A stretch of DNA of 64,000 bases. Source: Epiperipatus broadwayi. Lineage: Eukaryota; Onychophora; Udeonychophora; Euonychophora; Peripatidae. The position numbers and the translations under genes were made by a program. The notes below the pieces were generated by a model. That model did no database searches. It was not told the origin of the DNA and saw only the letters and a list, made by a program, of their open reading frames with translations. Below are positions 33,590-45,254 of the stretch, in pieces. Position 1 is the stretch's first letter, and each line of letters opens with the position of its first letter. The stretch lies in assembly GCA_028023455.1 (NCBI GenBank), contig JAQFVV010012513.1:2478001-2542000 (forward strand), in the 5' to 3' direction.

Positions 33590-34012
33590 TATTGGATGAG
33601 TAGGCACTAGATAGGGATTTTATGCACAAGCCTTCTGGCATCCATTGATTACTCTGTTTGGCACAGGGTGGCACTACTGTATGAAGAGTTTTGCCTTTGT
33701 TTACAACAATTATGTGCTAGTATAGAGAATGGTGATTATGTGATGTTTAGTGGTTTGATAAAATATTCTCAACTTATCTTAAAACAAACATTATACATAT
33801 TTTTTTTTAAATGTTGTTAAATGTTATTATAATATTGCCTTCAAGATTTTAAATTTTAAAATGTATTCTGGGGGGATGGGGTGCTTAGAAATAGTTTTAT
33901 GTATATGCTAGAATCGATTTTACACCAAACATAATGTGTTCTATCATTATTGAAATTGCATAAAAGCTCTGACTACATATTCTGGAAATAAAAGATATTA
34001 CTGTCATAGATG

Positions 34013-34345
34013 AATCACACAGTTTAGTGCAATAGTACAATAGCAGATTGTAGCTGACTTATAGTGGTTAATATTGTGTTAGACAGATCAATTCCAACTG
34101 ATTTTCATGATTTAATTTAGAGGTAAAATGGTGAGTTATTGCTGACTGTAATGGTTTAGTGGAATGGCAGTATAGCAGATTATAATTGATGGATATAGTT
34201 TAATGTTGTGGAACATTGTTGTGATTATAGTGGACTTACATGACTTAGTGCATTGGTAGAACATGATACATCATCTATGATTTAAATATTTTAGTACAAT
34301 GATAGACATATAGATTTATAGATAACGTGATTTAATGCAATAATA
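34013..34345 (+). repeat. Old degenerate tandem repeat, ~55-65 bp period
   Basis: Repeated words gtttagtgcaatag / gtttagtggaatgg / cttagtgcattgg / ttttagtacaatga and agcagattatagctgac-like words occur in regular order. Confidence 0.5.
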
Positions 34346-34541
34346 ACTTAACAGAATCTAGAGCTTATGGTCCTTGTATTATGGTTCAATTCATTCTCTT
34401 ATTAGTTTTAGGAGCTTCTTAGCAATAAACCATTAATTAATTATTTTCTTCTTCTTCTTCCTTTTCCTATGTATTGATTTCTACTTTAACATATACCATT
34501 TACACTTTTCTTAAATACTTTATCAATACTCTTTATTTAGA

Positions 34542-34584
34542 TCAAAACTAACAGTTTCAACTGTCCTGCAGACATCATCTGAGG
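34542..34584 (-). ncRNA. Hammerhead relic, H4 left arm
   Basis: Box CAGATGA (U4 changed), stem II partly paired GTCTG/CAGTT, GAAA, stem III ACT-GTT-AGT. Confidence 0.5.
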
Positions 34585-34734
34585 TGTAATATTTAAATGT
34601 ATAATTATATAATTAATACACATATTCATATACATAATGGTTAGGTTAAGATGTATATTTATTTTTGTTTATTTTGTGTATTTAATTATGAATATGAATA
34701 TGTGTATGTTGTATTAATTATATATTTGAATATT

Positions 34735-34785
34735 GTAGCTCTGATGATGACTGCAGGACAGTCGAAACTGTTAGTTTTGATATAA
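34735..34785 (+). ncRNA. Hammerhead ribozyme, H4 right arm, intact core
   Basis: CTGATGA (34741-34747), extra T, stem II GACTG-CAGGA-CAGTC (34749-34763, five perfect pairs), GAAA (34764-34767), stem III ACT-GTT-AGT (34767-34775), U at the cleavage position. Stem I is weak. Confidence 0.7.
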
Positions 34786-34839
34786 ATAAAGAGTATTGAT
34801 AAAGTGTTTAAGAAAGGTGTAAATAATATGATAAATTAA

Positions 34840-35980
34840 TTATTTTATAACAATTCGTTTTTTTTTTGTTAGTGATAAAAATTAGATACCAATTTCAGTT
34901 GCTTCAGACAAAAAGGCTAAAGATTAAATCCAGCATTAAATTACGATACTAGTTTATGATTCTATACCACAGGAGATTTGAAATCATAGACTAATTGATT
35001 ATACTCTTGCATAAAACTGTTACTCCGTTTTTTTACTTTTTAAAGAAAATAATTTTATGAAAATAAATCAAATATATAAATTTAATAATGGCAAATCATA
35101 AATATTGATTAATTTAAAAGGTTTCAATTTTTTTAATATGTTAGATTGGTCGTTTATTTCTTTTTGCATAAATTATAATGTATATTTGCAGTTGCAGTGG
35201 TAATGTCAAATAATCTAGAGCTTAGTTCCTTGAATAATGGTGGCGTTCCATGTCTTAATGCTCTAACGTTTTATTAGCTATAAAGCATTTAATTATTTGT
35301 TTTATGACAATAAATTTTCTTTCCTTAATGAAAGCTAGTTTACTAAATGTAGATATCGACGTCAGTTGGTTCTGCCCAAAAGTCCATCGATTAAATTCAG
35401 CACTAAATTAAGACACTAGTCTGCGAGTCCAAACCCCAGGGAATTTGGAAATCACAGACTAATCAATTTTTCCTACATAAGACTTTCCTACTCAAATGTC
35501 TTTCAAGGAAATAAAGTTACCAAAGTAAATAAATATATTTCATTATATAAATGTAATAATTTGAAAGGCTTGAAATTTTTTAATATCTTAGATAGATCAT
35601 CTTTTTTTTTTTTTTTTTTACAAATTCTAGTAAATATTTAAAAAATGGCAACCGTTGTGCTTTGATCATTAAATATTCTAGATGATCAATAAATCAATCA
35701 AAGGATCTGTTTATGTGAGAACTAAAAAAAGAACTAGCATGTTTACTCTTAAAAAAAATTTCAAAACAACTACAAGCTATTTAAGGAGTCTATGCTAAAT
35801 CCTACAGTTTGTTTGATGACATTTTTTAAAAACTCACATTCAGTCTAAAATCAAATTGTCTTTCAACAGTTAAGTGACGGTTACAGTTGAAGGATTTTGC
35901 TAAAGATTTTCAAAAACTAAAATGGCTGATATATTTTTAACACAAGATTTATTTATAAGTAAAATATTTTTTTAAATAGT
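34840..35980. other. AT-rich non-coding stretch
   Basis: Two loosely similar segments (about 34905-35010 and 35365-35480, both with aaattaagacactagt-like and cacagactaat words) suggest an old duplication. Nothing else recognised. Confidence 0.4.
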
Positions 35981-35984
35981 TTTT

Positions 35985-36165
35985 ATTTTACTTGTGATTA
36001 TACGATGTTGGCCTATTTCCATCATCTATAATTAATTTTTAAATGTTATTTTAGAAAAATTCAAATTTTATTTAAACGTTCTCAAATACATCAACTGTTA
36101 GCAATAATACATAGCATGCATGTTAGTATATTTAGTGAATGGCTGTATAGTGTTGCTCTCTTTAT
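35985..36165 (-). mobile_element. SINE-A copy lacking its tRNA head
   Basis: Shares cctatttccatcatct, aaaattcaaattttattta, catcaactgttagcaata and the ggttagtata-like block with 46520-46640. Confidence 0.55.
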
Positions 36166-36239
36166 TATCCTTTAAAGAATAAATAAGTTATACAACCACA
36201 GTAATTTTAATAATGACTTGTGAAAAATCACACCTTCCT

Positions 36240-36975
36240 AAATGGTTAATTTAGGTAGCAACCATCACAGGCCATAATAACAGCAGCCATGTTCTAATAA
36301 ATGGTTAATTTATGTAGCAAAGATCACAAACAATAATATCAGCAACAAACAATCAGAAATGAGTATGGCTATTCCACTTCCAAAAGAAAACACAAGCCAG
36401 TATGTAATATAAAGAAGATAATATGTAATATAATGAAGGGAATAAACATCTATAGAATGAATAAGTTCATACAATTCATTTAACAAGTGTATATCAGGCA
36501 CACAATAGATTAAAGCTAAGATCTCGGCACAGTGAGGTTGGCTTATATAGCAATAAACTCTAAACATAAGTAATCCATTTATACTTATTTAAAGTGGTAT
36601 ATATGATGGATATCATGTAAATTTGCAAAAAATGCATGACCAGAGGTTTATTCCTTTCTTTATATTACATGCATAGTCAAGCACTCTATAAATAAATTAT
36701 TTATTACAGCAAATTCAAAATGTTATATTTATTTCTAATCACAAGTGGGTAAAAATAAGATTTTATCCCAGCATGCAATAGATTAAAGCCCTGATTGCAA
36801 CACTGTGAACAAATGTCGGCTTATATAACAATAAACTCTAATCATAAGTGATCTATTTACACTTTTTAAACTGATGCTTATGGGAAAGCACATGACCAGA
36901 GGTTTATTCCCTTCTTTATATTACATATGTAGTCAAACACTATAAAAATAAACTATTTATTACAGTAAAAGACAT
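36240..36975 (+). repeat. Direct repeats: a 59-bp pair and a ~220-bp pair
   Basis: aatggttaatttaggtagca / aatggttaatttatgtagca begin a 59-bp duplication at 36240-36350. 36530-36715 and 36815-36970 share caataaactctaa, catgaccagaggtttattcc and aactatttattacag. Confidence 0.7.
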
Positions 36976-37859
36976 TATGATTATAATGATAAACTAGTTA
37001 TGGTTTTGGCAGATGACTATAGAAACCAATCTTGTAAACATAAATTCAGCCACATATGTAAGTTGCTGGTTCATTGTTATAGTCATTTGATATTTTGTGA
37101 TGCTGATTTTAACTTCTTCAGCTTTTTGTCCTACAAATATATCAATGCTGTCTTTAACTATAGCTTTCCAATGAAGGATTTGCCATAAGTTGACGCCATA
37201 GGCAGATTTCAATCACAGAGTTTCATCAAGTAATCTTTTCTCTTCTTATCATTCTGCATAATCTAAAACAGTGATGGGGTGTCAAACCACATAGTGTAAG
37301 ATCCTAAGATTGATTACAGCTCTAGCACTTCTGGTGTTTATGAATTATCAAACATTAAAGTCATTTGATTTCTATTTATATATACACTATTTCTTTTCTA
37401 TAAACATCTCCTTTTTCATTACTAAATTTCTTGAGCATTAAATAACTTGCATGTCAGCTCTAAATGTATACATAATATGTCTAATTAAAATATTTAATAA
37501 GTATCTCCTCTTAAACTGATGATGGTTGTTGCAGTCCTAAGTCCATGCATTATTGGTGATTGTCTAGTGTGCCTATTGCTTTGGCTAGGTACTTTGCACT
37601 GTATTCTATTCTCTGCCATTTCTTCTGAATGAAAACAATCAACTGTATACTGAAGATGTCTTTGAATATATATATATATATAGTTCATATAATTTGTTTT
37701 ATAAATCATCTAGATCAACTCCAAGATTGTCAATTCCTGATACCTTCCTCAGATATTAATTTTCTACTCCCTTCTTTAAAATAAGCAAGTAAATCACCTC
37801 TCCTGGCAATTAATCATCTTGTATTTTTTATGATCCCAAACACTAATTTTAATACATAT

Positions 37860-38040
37860 ATATTAAAATAAATGTCTGCTAATATCAATAATACAATAAC
37901 GAAACTTAAATATATTCCAAACAACAGTAAACAATTTATAATACAATATAAATAAAAACTCGTAAAGAAATATTTTCGATTATATTCATAATCATTTTCA
38001 ACTCAACTTTCAAAATGGAATCATCTATTACCAACCGGAA
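37860..38040 (-). other. PLE 3' flank, with stem-loop resembling a hammerhead stem II
   Basis: Minus strand downstream of the endonuclease reads TTGAAAA-T-GATTAT-GAAT-ATAATC-GAAA: a perfect 6-bp stem followed by GAAA, but the preceding box differs from CUGANGA at two positions. It may be the degenerate ribozyme of this PLE. Confidence 0.35.
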
Positions 38041-38052
38041 ACACATGTCGAT

Positions 38053-38457
38053 TTAAATATCCCACAATTCATTAATCCTAACATTTGCTGACTGTCTGTT
38101 TATTATCGTATTTTTATACCTACTAATAAAAACTGCCTCTTTAATTTTTCTTTTTTCATTATCTCTTTCTTGGCCTAAAATTTTTATTTTATTTATATCA
38201 AAATTAAACTTAAAATTACAATTTCTATCATGATCATAAAAAACAGATTCAGTATATAACTTGACTTCATTATTATTATCATTACATATCTGTACATTTT
38301 TCAAAACTCTTTTATATAACAATTTATGTTCTTTAATTCTTTTCTCTATATTACATTTAGATTCCCCTACATATGATAAGTTACACCCACAAAAAATTCT
38401 ATAAATGATATTACTCACGTTATTTTTTTCTAACTTATCTTTTGAATTATTAACCAT
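38053..38457 (-). CDS. PLE GIY-YIG endonuclease domain
   Basis: The 134-residue frame is the C-terminal nuclease of the PLE polyprotein. Motifs: NIIYRIFC (residues 16-23, GIY part), YVGES (29-33, YIG part), Arg 40 and His 44 in EKRIKEH, FYDHDRNCNF (73-82, the PLE His/Asn region), Glu 98 in QERDNEKRKIKEA, and INRQSANVRI near the end. It should be continuous with the reverse transcriptase frame upstream but is separated by a frameshift/stop region of 46 bp, so its Met is not a real start. It resembles the copy at 59807-60175 closely in order of motifs, and the one at 17925-18437 less. Non-functional in this state. Confidence 0.85.
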   Translation of the reverse strand: MVNNSKDKLEKNNVSNIIYRIFCGCNLSYVGESKCNIEKRIKEHKLLYKRVLKNVQICNDNNNEVKLYTESVFYDHDRNCNFKFNFDINKIKILGQERDNEKRKIKEAVFISRYKNTIINRQSANVRINELWDI

Positions 38458-38503
38458 TCTATTTAAATTACCTGATCCATAAAAAGAAACATTATATAAA
38501 CCA

Positions 38504-39124
38504 TTATAAACTTTTTTTCATAAATTTTACTTGATTATTATTATAAAAAGGCAAAGAAATCCACTTCTTATTCTTAATTTCTTCATCACCAGTATTTCTA
38601 TTAATTTTCTTACTAAATTGACAAACCACTTGATAAATTTCTTTTATATTATAACCTACACTTAATAATTCACTTACATAATTTTCAATATTTTTCTTTT
38701 TATCACATGCATATTTACACAAAATATTATTTCTATACAAAAAAAACCTAAAACCAGCCATTTTATAATTATGTGGCACTTTAGATAAATATGGAATATA
38801 CCCTCTAGTTTCAATAGGTTTAATAAACAATTTATAATCAATCATATTATTGTTGCTTGAAATTATCAAATCTAAATATTTAATACTGTTATTATATTCT
38901 TTCTCCATAGTCCAGATAAGACCTTTTAATTTATTATATTTATCAAAAATTTTATCAATCATTTCTGAAGAAGCACATATAAAAACATCATCCACATATC
39001 TCGTATATATCTTAATATTTCCCATAAATATAAATTTGTTTAAAATCTTCTCTTCATAATATGACAAAACAAAACTGCATAACTGTGCGACCATTGGTAA
39101 TCCCATTGTCCATCCTTTACTCAT
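38504..39124 (-). CDS. PLE reverse transcriptase, palm-to-thumb part
   Basis: The 206-residue frame begins inside the palm. GWTMGLPMVAQL (residues 4-15) matches the conserved G-x-P-x-S-P region, YVDD (43-46) supplies the catalytic aspartates, KYLDLII follows, IETRGYIPYLSKVPHNYK (109-126) is the PLE version of the primer-grip/thumb start, and KKWISLPFYNN (187-197) is the conserved linker leading to the nuclease. It synthesises cDNA at the nicked target. The N-terminal fingers are missing (5' truncation near 39130), and a frameshift separates it from the endonuclease. Confidence 0.85.
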   Translation of the reverse strand: MSKGWTMGLPMVAQLCSFVLSYYEEKILNKFIFMGNIKIYTRYVDDVFICASSEMIDKIFDKYNKLKGLIWTMEKEYNNSIKYLDLIISSNNNMIDYKLFIKPIETRGYIPYLSKVPHNYKMAGFRFFLYRNNILCKYACDKKKNIENYVSELLSVGYNIKEIYQVVCQFSKKINRNTGDEEIKNKKWISLPFYNNNQVKFMKKSL

Positions 39125-39130
39125 CTTGTA

Positions 39131-39940
39131 AAATATACCATGGACCCAAAATTAAAGTATGTGGTGATCATGTTTAGAAATATTCTTAGATCATTCCTGA
39201 ACAGAAGTATCACTTGGTTATATTTTGGTCATACAATATTAAGTTTATTCAAGTCTGCATGCATTTGTTGTTTGTTCATCAGCATACCAAAGTTATTTCT
39301 TTCTTTTTTATAACCTAAATCTGAGTACACTTTCCATGAATTTCATTATCTTTTATTGTAAAAGCTGGATTTTTTTTTTACTATTTATTGATATTCTTCC
39401 TTTATATTTACTTTTTATTGCATCTCTTAAATTATTTTCATAAGTTTATTCATAAATTCTATTGAACAAAAATACCATTTACTTCAAATTTCAGTTAAAA
39501 ATTGCTTATTATTTTCTTCTTTTTCTCAACCATTCATAGGCTTTTAATAGAGGGGGGAATTGTCTTTATTTGAATAATTTTCATAAGTTATATTAATTAA
39601 AATAGGCTCTAAAACAAATTCAGCTTCTCATTTATTTTTATTCTACGTATCACACCATCATAATTTCAAGATTTTAGAAAAAAGAAAACATTTTTAATTC
39701 CATATCTGGAAAAAATAAAATGAGATTTTTAAAGGTATTTTTAAATTAAAATAGTGTTTTCTAATTTGTGAAACACTTTACAACATCATTATAAATAAAT
39801 ACTAAGATGAACTCATGATTCTATCATGAAATATGAAATAAAATATCAGGATTAATAAGTGATAAAAATAGTCTTTATTATACAGGATATAAATTGAGCA
39901 GTAAGCAAAATGAAATGATAATGACAAGTCACACTGTATA
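39131..39940. other. AT-rich non-coding stretch
   Basis: No feature recognised upstream of the PLE truncation point. Confidence 0.45.
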
Positions 39941-39944
39941 TCAT

Positions 39945-40190
39945 CATCATCATTGTCAACCATTATCAATCCATTGCAGGATGAAGGTTTTTCCAAGTCT
40001 TTCTTCACATTATACCAAGCACAATTCTCCTATTTCATCCATCCATCTCACATGGAGTCTCTTTCTGGGTCTTTTACAATATCATGAAGTCCAGTTTAAG
40101 ATTTCACGTGTCCATCTATTATCATCTCTTTTAGCAACTTGCTGAACTCAATTTTACTTCAGTTGCTTAATCCTTTCAGTGATCGTTTTT
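39945..40190 (-). pseudogene. LINE 3' end with (GAT)n tail
   Basis: Minus strand encodes AKRDDNRWTREILNW...CKRPRKRLHVRWMDEIGEL, the C-terminal domain of the same LINE family as 47058-47790, and ends in a (GAT)n tail (plus atcatcatcatcattgtcaa at 39940-39957). It is a 5'-truncated insertion. Confidence 0.7.
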
Positions 40191-40591
40191 TTTTTCCCAT
40201 ACATTTTTAATATCAAGAAACAAACAATAATATGTGGGAGATAATACAAAAAGTCTAAGTTAATAGCTAAAATAAATCATTTATTCTAAAATAATTTTAT
40301 TATAATAAAAACTAAAATTCATGAGACTTTCTTTGTGGAATTTTTAAAATATTCTCACCTAGTTGATGACTTATACTGACTTATAATGATTACAAAATAA
40401 GTCCTGAATGAGTAATTACGTAAATAATTGGCTAATATCTTATATAAAAATTTCTAATGTTTTGATAAACAGCTTTATTTTTATATCAGGATTATTCATA
40501 TACTATTATGTCTCTTTTTTCACATTTTAAAAATATTCGGTTTTTGTTTTTATTGGGCAATCTTGTTATCTGTGCCGTTTCTTTTTTTCTC

Positions 40592-40687
40592 TCATGTCAT
40601 AGCATCAGCTGGGAAGCGAACCCGCCAACCCGGGACAACTGCTTGTAAAGCTGCTGTCACTGACCTCTCGACCGCCAATGCTTGACG
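40592..40687 (-). mobile_element. Family B SINE with 16-bp target duplication
   Basis: Flanked by atctgtgccgtttctt (40568-40583) and atctgtgctgtttctt (40688-40703). Minus strand: caagcattggcggtcgagag ... gcgggttcgcttccc ... gatgctatgacatgag plus an A-rich tail. Confidence 0.85.
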
Positions 40688-40968
40688 ATCTGTGCTGTTT
40701 CTTGTAGCACTTCTACAATGGTTTATAAAAATAACATTATTGATCGATGATAGCATGTGAAATCCAGCTAAAAGTGATAATATTATAGCACTATTAATTG
40801 TGTACTAATGAACCTGAATGATATACTTTATAGTAGACATCCATATATAATAATTTAAATTTCTTGTATAGTAAAAAATAACTAAATGTTTTACTTAGTT
40901 TAATTATTTAACATTTTGTTTAAAATTAGATGTAAATATACATTTTGATAGTTCAAATATATATATAT

Positions 40969-41060
40969 AGCATTGGTGGTCAAGTGCCCAGCACAGCTGC
41001 CTTACAAGCAGTTGTCCTGGGTTAGCGGGTTTACTTCCTGGCTGATGCTATGACACATGA
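40969..41060 (+). mobile_element. Family B SINE in a TA-rich site
   Basis: agcattggtggtcaagtgcc ... gcgggtttacttcctgg ... gatgctatgacacatg, flanked by aaatatatatata on both sides. Box B has lost its central C (GGTTTAC). Confidence 0.75.
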
Positions 41061-41399
41061 AATATATATATATATGTAAATAATAGAGAAGCTACTGAAA
41101 AGCCCCAGTAAGTTGTATGTAGACTAGCCATCAAGAAGTACAAAGTACAGAATGAATCCATCTGTACGTTAGTTTGTGTCATATATAAGAATTCAATTTA
41201 TTGATGTGTTAACATGCACAACATGATATATATATATATTATAATCTTGTAATTGAATATTAATAAATACAGTAAAATAAATATATATAAAGCACAACTT
41301 TAAAAGTTTTTTTATTTACCCATAGGAGTGCTTTTGACTAGCTTCTTAGTCTTAATCAATTAACACTAATTCTTTTTTAAGGTATCTTTATACATATTT

Positions 41400-42210
41400 T
41401 CAAAGTCTAACTTTCCCACAGTTCATTGATTTTTATGTTGCCTATCTATTTATTAAGTCATGCTTACATTTATATATTAACATAGCTCCTTTAGTTTCCT
41501 TTTATTACTGTTTCGCTCAAATTTTAATATTTTCACATTATTATAATCAAAATTAAAACCATATATATATATAATCTATTATGATCATAAAAAGCAATGG
41601 GGAAATGTTATCATTTCCATTACAATTTTGTTTGGTTTTTTGAACTTTTTTTAATAACTGCAAGTGTTCTTTAGTTCTTTTCTCCAATGTACATCTTTAT
41701 TCTTCTATATATACACTACCACATTTACATCTCCATTTATATGTTACGCAATTTAAGAACGAGGTTTTAGATTTTGAATTATTTATCATTTTATTTAATC
41801 CAGGAGGTACATAAAATGCAATTTCACATATATTTGTGTATATTTCTCATATAAAGTTCACCCGTTCGTTTGAAATGTATGGTATTGATATCCATATTTT
41901 TAACTATTATTAATAGAATCAACCTTATTATTTATATTTTTATTTTTATATTTTCTATGAAAACCTTTAATAGTATTATATACTAGATGATAATTATATA
42001 TAACATTTAATAATTCATTTGTATAAATTTTAATATTTTTATCATTATCCGATTCTGAAATCATAGCAACTAATCAATGCTATATTTGAGCTATCAAAAT
42101 TTATATTTACATCTATTAACTGAAGATTAATATTTAGTGGATGTTAAATATGAGGCTCAGTATTTTTCTCTCATTAGTTATAATGATTTTAGAATAGGTT
42201 ATATTTGTCT
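41400..42210 (-). pseudogene. Decayed Penelope-like element
   Basis: Sequence colinear with the 59.8-kb and 38-kb PLEs on the minus strand: endonuclease end (plus 41400-41790, with tatattaacatagctccttt, ttattactgtttcgctc and tctattatgatcataaaa matching the 59.8-kb copy) and RT thumb/linker (plus 41800-42200, with ataatttattaatagaatcaa and taatagtattatatac). No long frame survives. Confidence 0.7.
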
Positions 42211-42239
42211 TGAACTTAAATTGATATATATATATCATG

Positions 42240-44190
42240 CCCTGTATGTTAATATATCAATAAATTAAATACTTATATGTGACCCAAGAAAAAGTGCGGG
42301 TACTTTGCATTTATTGACAGTTACTTTATATATAGATCACTGGGAATATTCAGTACTTTCCACATCAATTAGGTTAAAATTGTAACATCTTGATAATATA
42401 AAATTCATAAAAAAATTCATGGTTCACAATGTTGTCTGAGATGGTTTCTTCATTTTTAAACTTTCCCTTTGTTGTGGTGTTTTTCTTTTCAATTTATAAA
42501 AACTTGAATTTAAACTGCCTATGTAAACACCACTGTTAGATAAAGACCTGGATTATTAAGTATCTGCTATTTTAGTCCATGTTTAACAATTCATTTTTTT
42601 GTAATTGAGTTCAAGTTTTTAAATAAATATATGACACAAAATTGTGTTTTTACTCTCATGAAAACTCACTTTCAAACACTAAAATGATAGATTATAACAT
42701 GATAAATTTTGATTCATATTTAATTACTATATTAAACAAAAATATTTCCAAATTATAGTTCTGATAGTATTTGGAATATATAAACTAATGAGAATCCAGC
42801 AAGATAACATGATATGTTAAATTTTAGAAGTAATTTCTGAATATACTTCTATAGGTTATTTTAAGTTGTCATCAATAGATTGTTGTTAAACACTAATATT
42901 ATCTTGTAGATATGCTGAGCAATATAAACAGTAGTAATAAAAAAGAAAAAGAAAAAGTAAAATAAACATAAACAACTAAAAAAAAAAAACATGAAAGAAT
43001 ATGATAAATTTGACTAACATATAAAAAAGAAGAAATTAGTTTTGTGAAGGATTTTTCAATGAAAAAGATAAACTGATTACAGGTTTGCTTTAAAGACTAT
43101 AAATTTGATGTGTCTTGATTTACAAACCTGAAGTCTTCATGCATCAGACCATGAAAGCTTTTTAAAAAAGACAGAACTCTTAAGAATTTGGATTCAATTA
43201 ATGAATAATAATTCATATAGTCATTTCTTATCTTGTAAGTCTATTGAAATTAGAGACTTTACAGCCTCTACTTTGCCTGATAAGGAAAAATTGTTTTTAA
43301 AATGTATGCTTGGATGGTAGAGAGTGGTCTCTTTTTAAGATAGTGGATATTGTGAGAAGATGGGGATGAAATGAGGATACATTGATAAAGATCAAAACAT
43401 ACTTAAAACAACTGTATAGTGCACCTATTATTTATTCTTTCAGAAGGTGTTAAAAGTAAAAAAAACATCTGTCTTGCACAAGAGTGATATAATAACGGAA
43501 TATCAAGATGTCAACACGGATCTGTATGACTATAGCTTAGCTGATGAGTGAAGGTTGTTTTTAAAACATGAATGGGTGAGAGAGGATGGTCTGAGTTTAT
43601 GTTCTGATGAAATGTTGAGGTGTGCTATAACTGATGTACTGCTTAAAGCCAACGAAACTTAAAAAAATATCTTCAATTCTTCAACTAAATATGTTAGCAT
43701 TTTTATTCCACTGGTATTTATTTTTAAAACCCCTGATTTTGTAAAATTAAAAAACCAGTTGAACATATGTATATATGTAAATTAACAAGTTATCCTTAAA
43801 ATTATACTTTATGTAAATGTTAAATTTTAATAATGGAAGTCTATAATAATATGCATATTAATTACTTAAACAGAAGTACTTTAAATTATGTTAACAACAA
43901 AAAAAGACATCACGTGATTTCCCAAAACCTGTGTATATCGATTTTATTATTGCGAAAAATCTTATTATTATATATATATTTTTACCCTATATCATACAAA
44001 AATATTAAATGAAGAAATCTTCATAAAAAGGGAAAAATTAAAGAGGCAATATTTATAAATCAATTTAAAGATTGTGTGACAAGTAAATAATAGGCAAACA
44101 GTTCATGGGTAATCACGTGATGTCTGCTTTTTTTAGCTAGTTACTTCAGTTAATAGCCTGCTAAGCATCACAGTATTTTTATTGTTAATA
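42240..44190. other. AT-rich non-coding stretch
   Basis: 43150-43650 contains two loosely similar segments (gagtggtctc / gaggatggtctgag) but nothing I can name. Confidence 0.4.
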
Positions 44191-44204
44191 AGTTTGTGTA
44201 TTTG

Positions 44205-44600
44205 TATATGTATTAATGGATATAAATATAAGGGACTTGAACTCAGACTTTCAATCTCCTCACAGCTTCCCAATACATCTTATATAACTTATGCTTATTG
44301 CCACATACATATGAAAAAAATAAGTGACCTCCAAAATACATATTTTGTGCTGAACCAGCATTCATCAGCTGCTCCAGCTCACCACCACCACACATATATA
44401 CAATTGTAGCTCAGTTTATATTAAGATAGCAAATATTCAAACTTTAATGGACAAGCTTCAGTCTTCACCATTCTTCAATTCTTCAGTCATCCATATTATT
44501 GAAAAGCTAAGAATGAAATGCACAAAGCTTTTTATGATGCCTATATTATTGTCACCCCATGTTAACCTTAAATCTTTCTGACCGCTCACATGTAGTTTCT
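44205..44600 (-). mobile_element. SINE-E copy, inverted against the tandem units that follow
   Basis: Minus strand: body, linker, damaged ribozyme (plus 44331-44370: CTGATGA kept, stem II ATGCT-GGTTC-AGCAC, AAAA instead of GAAA) and the tRNA-like segment ending with box B (gagttcaagtccct) near 44232. Confidence 0.75.
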
Positions 44601-44760
44601 TTCTATATCCATTTAATTATCTTTGAAGTTTCAATGATATGGATGGCTGAAGAGTTGGAGAATGGAGAAGACTGAAACTTGCCTATTAAAGTTTGTATAT
44701 TTGCTATCTTAATACAATCTGAGCAGTGATTGTATATATGTGTCGGATATGGTGATCTGA

Positions 44761-44803
44761 ACCAACTGATGAGTGTTGGTGTAGTATGAAATAAATATAT
44801 TGA
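44761..44803 (+). ncRNA. Hammerhead ribozyme 1 of the tandem SINE-E locus, intact core
   Basis: ACCAA (44761-44765), CTGATGA (44766-44772), stem II GTGTT-GGTGT-AGTAT (weak, with G-U pairs), GAAA (44788-44791), then taaatata and TTGA pairing three bases of stem I. Confidence 0.68.
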
Positions 44804-45210
44804 AGATCATTTACATTTTTTCACATGTATATAGCCATATGTATCAGATGTATAAAATGGATTGCATAGCTGTGAGGAGTTTAAGTTAAATTCCCTTATT
44901 GTAAGTATTAGCATAGACTACATACATGTCTTTAAATACTACATATTTAGCCTGTGTTCTGTCTATCCTTTTTCTGTATAATTAAATGGACATATTAAGG
45001 TCCTATATGTGAAAGGTTAACATGGGTATGACAGTAATACTGGCATTCTTAAATGTTTTGAGCATTTTATCCTTGGTTTTTCAATAATATGGATGGCTGA
45101 AAAGTTGGAGGGTGGAGAAGATTGAAGCTTGTTCACTAAAGTTTAAATATTTGCTATCTTAATATAAACTGAGCAGTGATTGTATATATATGTGGGAGAT
45201 GGTGATATGG

Positions 45211-45254
45211 ACCAAATGATGAATGCTAGTTCTACATGAAATACATATATTGAA
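45211..45254 (+). ncRNA. Hammerhead relic 2 of the tandem SINE-E locus
   Basis: ACCAA, box ATGATGA (C3 to A), stem II ATGCT/TACAT partly paired, GAAA, tacatata, TTGA. Confidence 0.55.

Larger units (their letters stand above)
33048..33754. mobile_element. Compound family C element, 13-bp target duplication
   Basis: Flanked by ttgataaaatatt at 33035-33047 and 33755-33767. It contains a left arm with ribozyme, an early jump to an outer right end (33215-33305), then a long centre (gaattcagacccatatgact, aaatattattgtgttttcaa, aaaaggtggctggagggttg) and a complete right arm with ribozyme. It looks like two overlapping copies or one copy with an internal duplication. Confidence 0.82.
34490..34831. 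mobile_element. Family H4 foldback with two outward-facing hammerheads
   Basis: Arms 34490-34640 and 34675-34831 are inverted copies (ttacacttttcttaaatact and its complement at the ends; ctttatcaatactctttat; acacatattcatat inside). The left ribozyme is on the minus strand and the right on the plus strand. Confidence 0.78.
38041..39130 (-). mobile_element. Penelope-like element, 5'-truncated, RT plus GIY-YIG
   Basis: This is the most complete PLE in the window. From 39124 to 38053 on the minus strand it holds the C-terminal half of the reverse transcriptase, the thumb region and the endonuclease, broken once between 38504 and 38457. Sequence upstream of the RT palm is missing. PLEs are the probable helpers for the hammerhead-bearing repeats around it, because PLEs are known to carry hammerheads themselves. 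Confidence 0.85.

Noticed and set aside
36310-36567. Hydrophobic 85-residue frame that could be a membrane protein
   Set aside because: AT-driven Ile/Leu/Tyr composition within a duplicated non-coding repeat.
36994-37212. Overlapping 60-70 codon frames on both strands with reasonable composition
   Set aside because: No motif, no splice context, and the opposite-strand overlap suggests chance.
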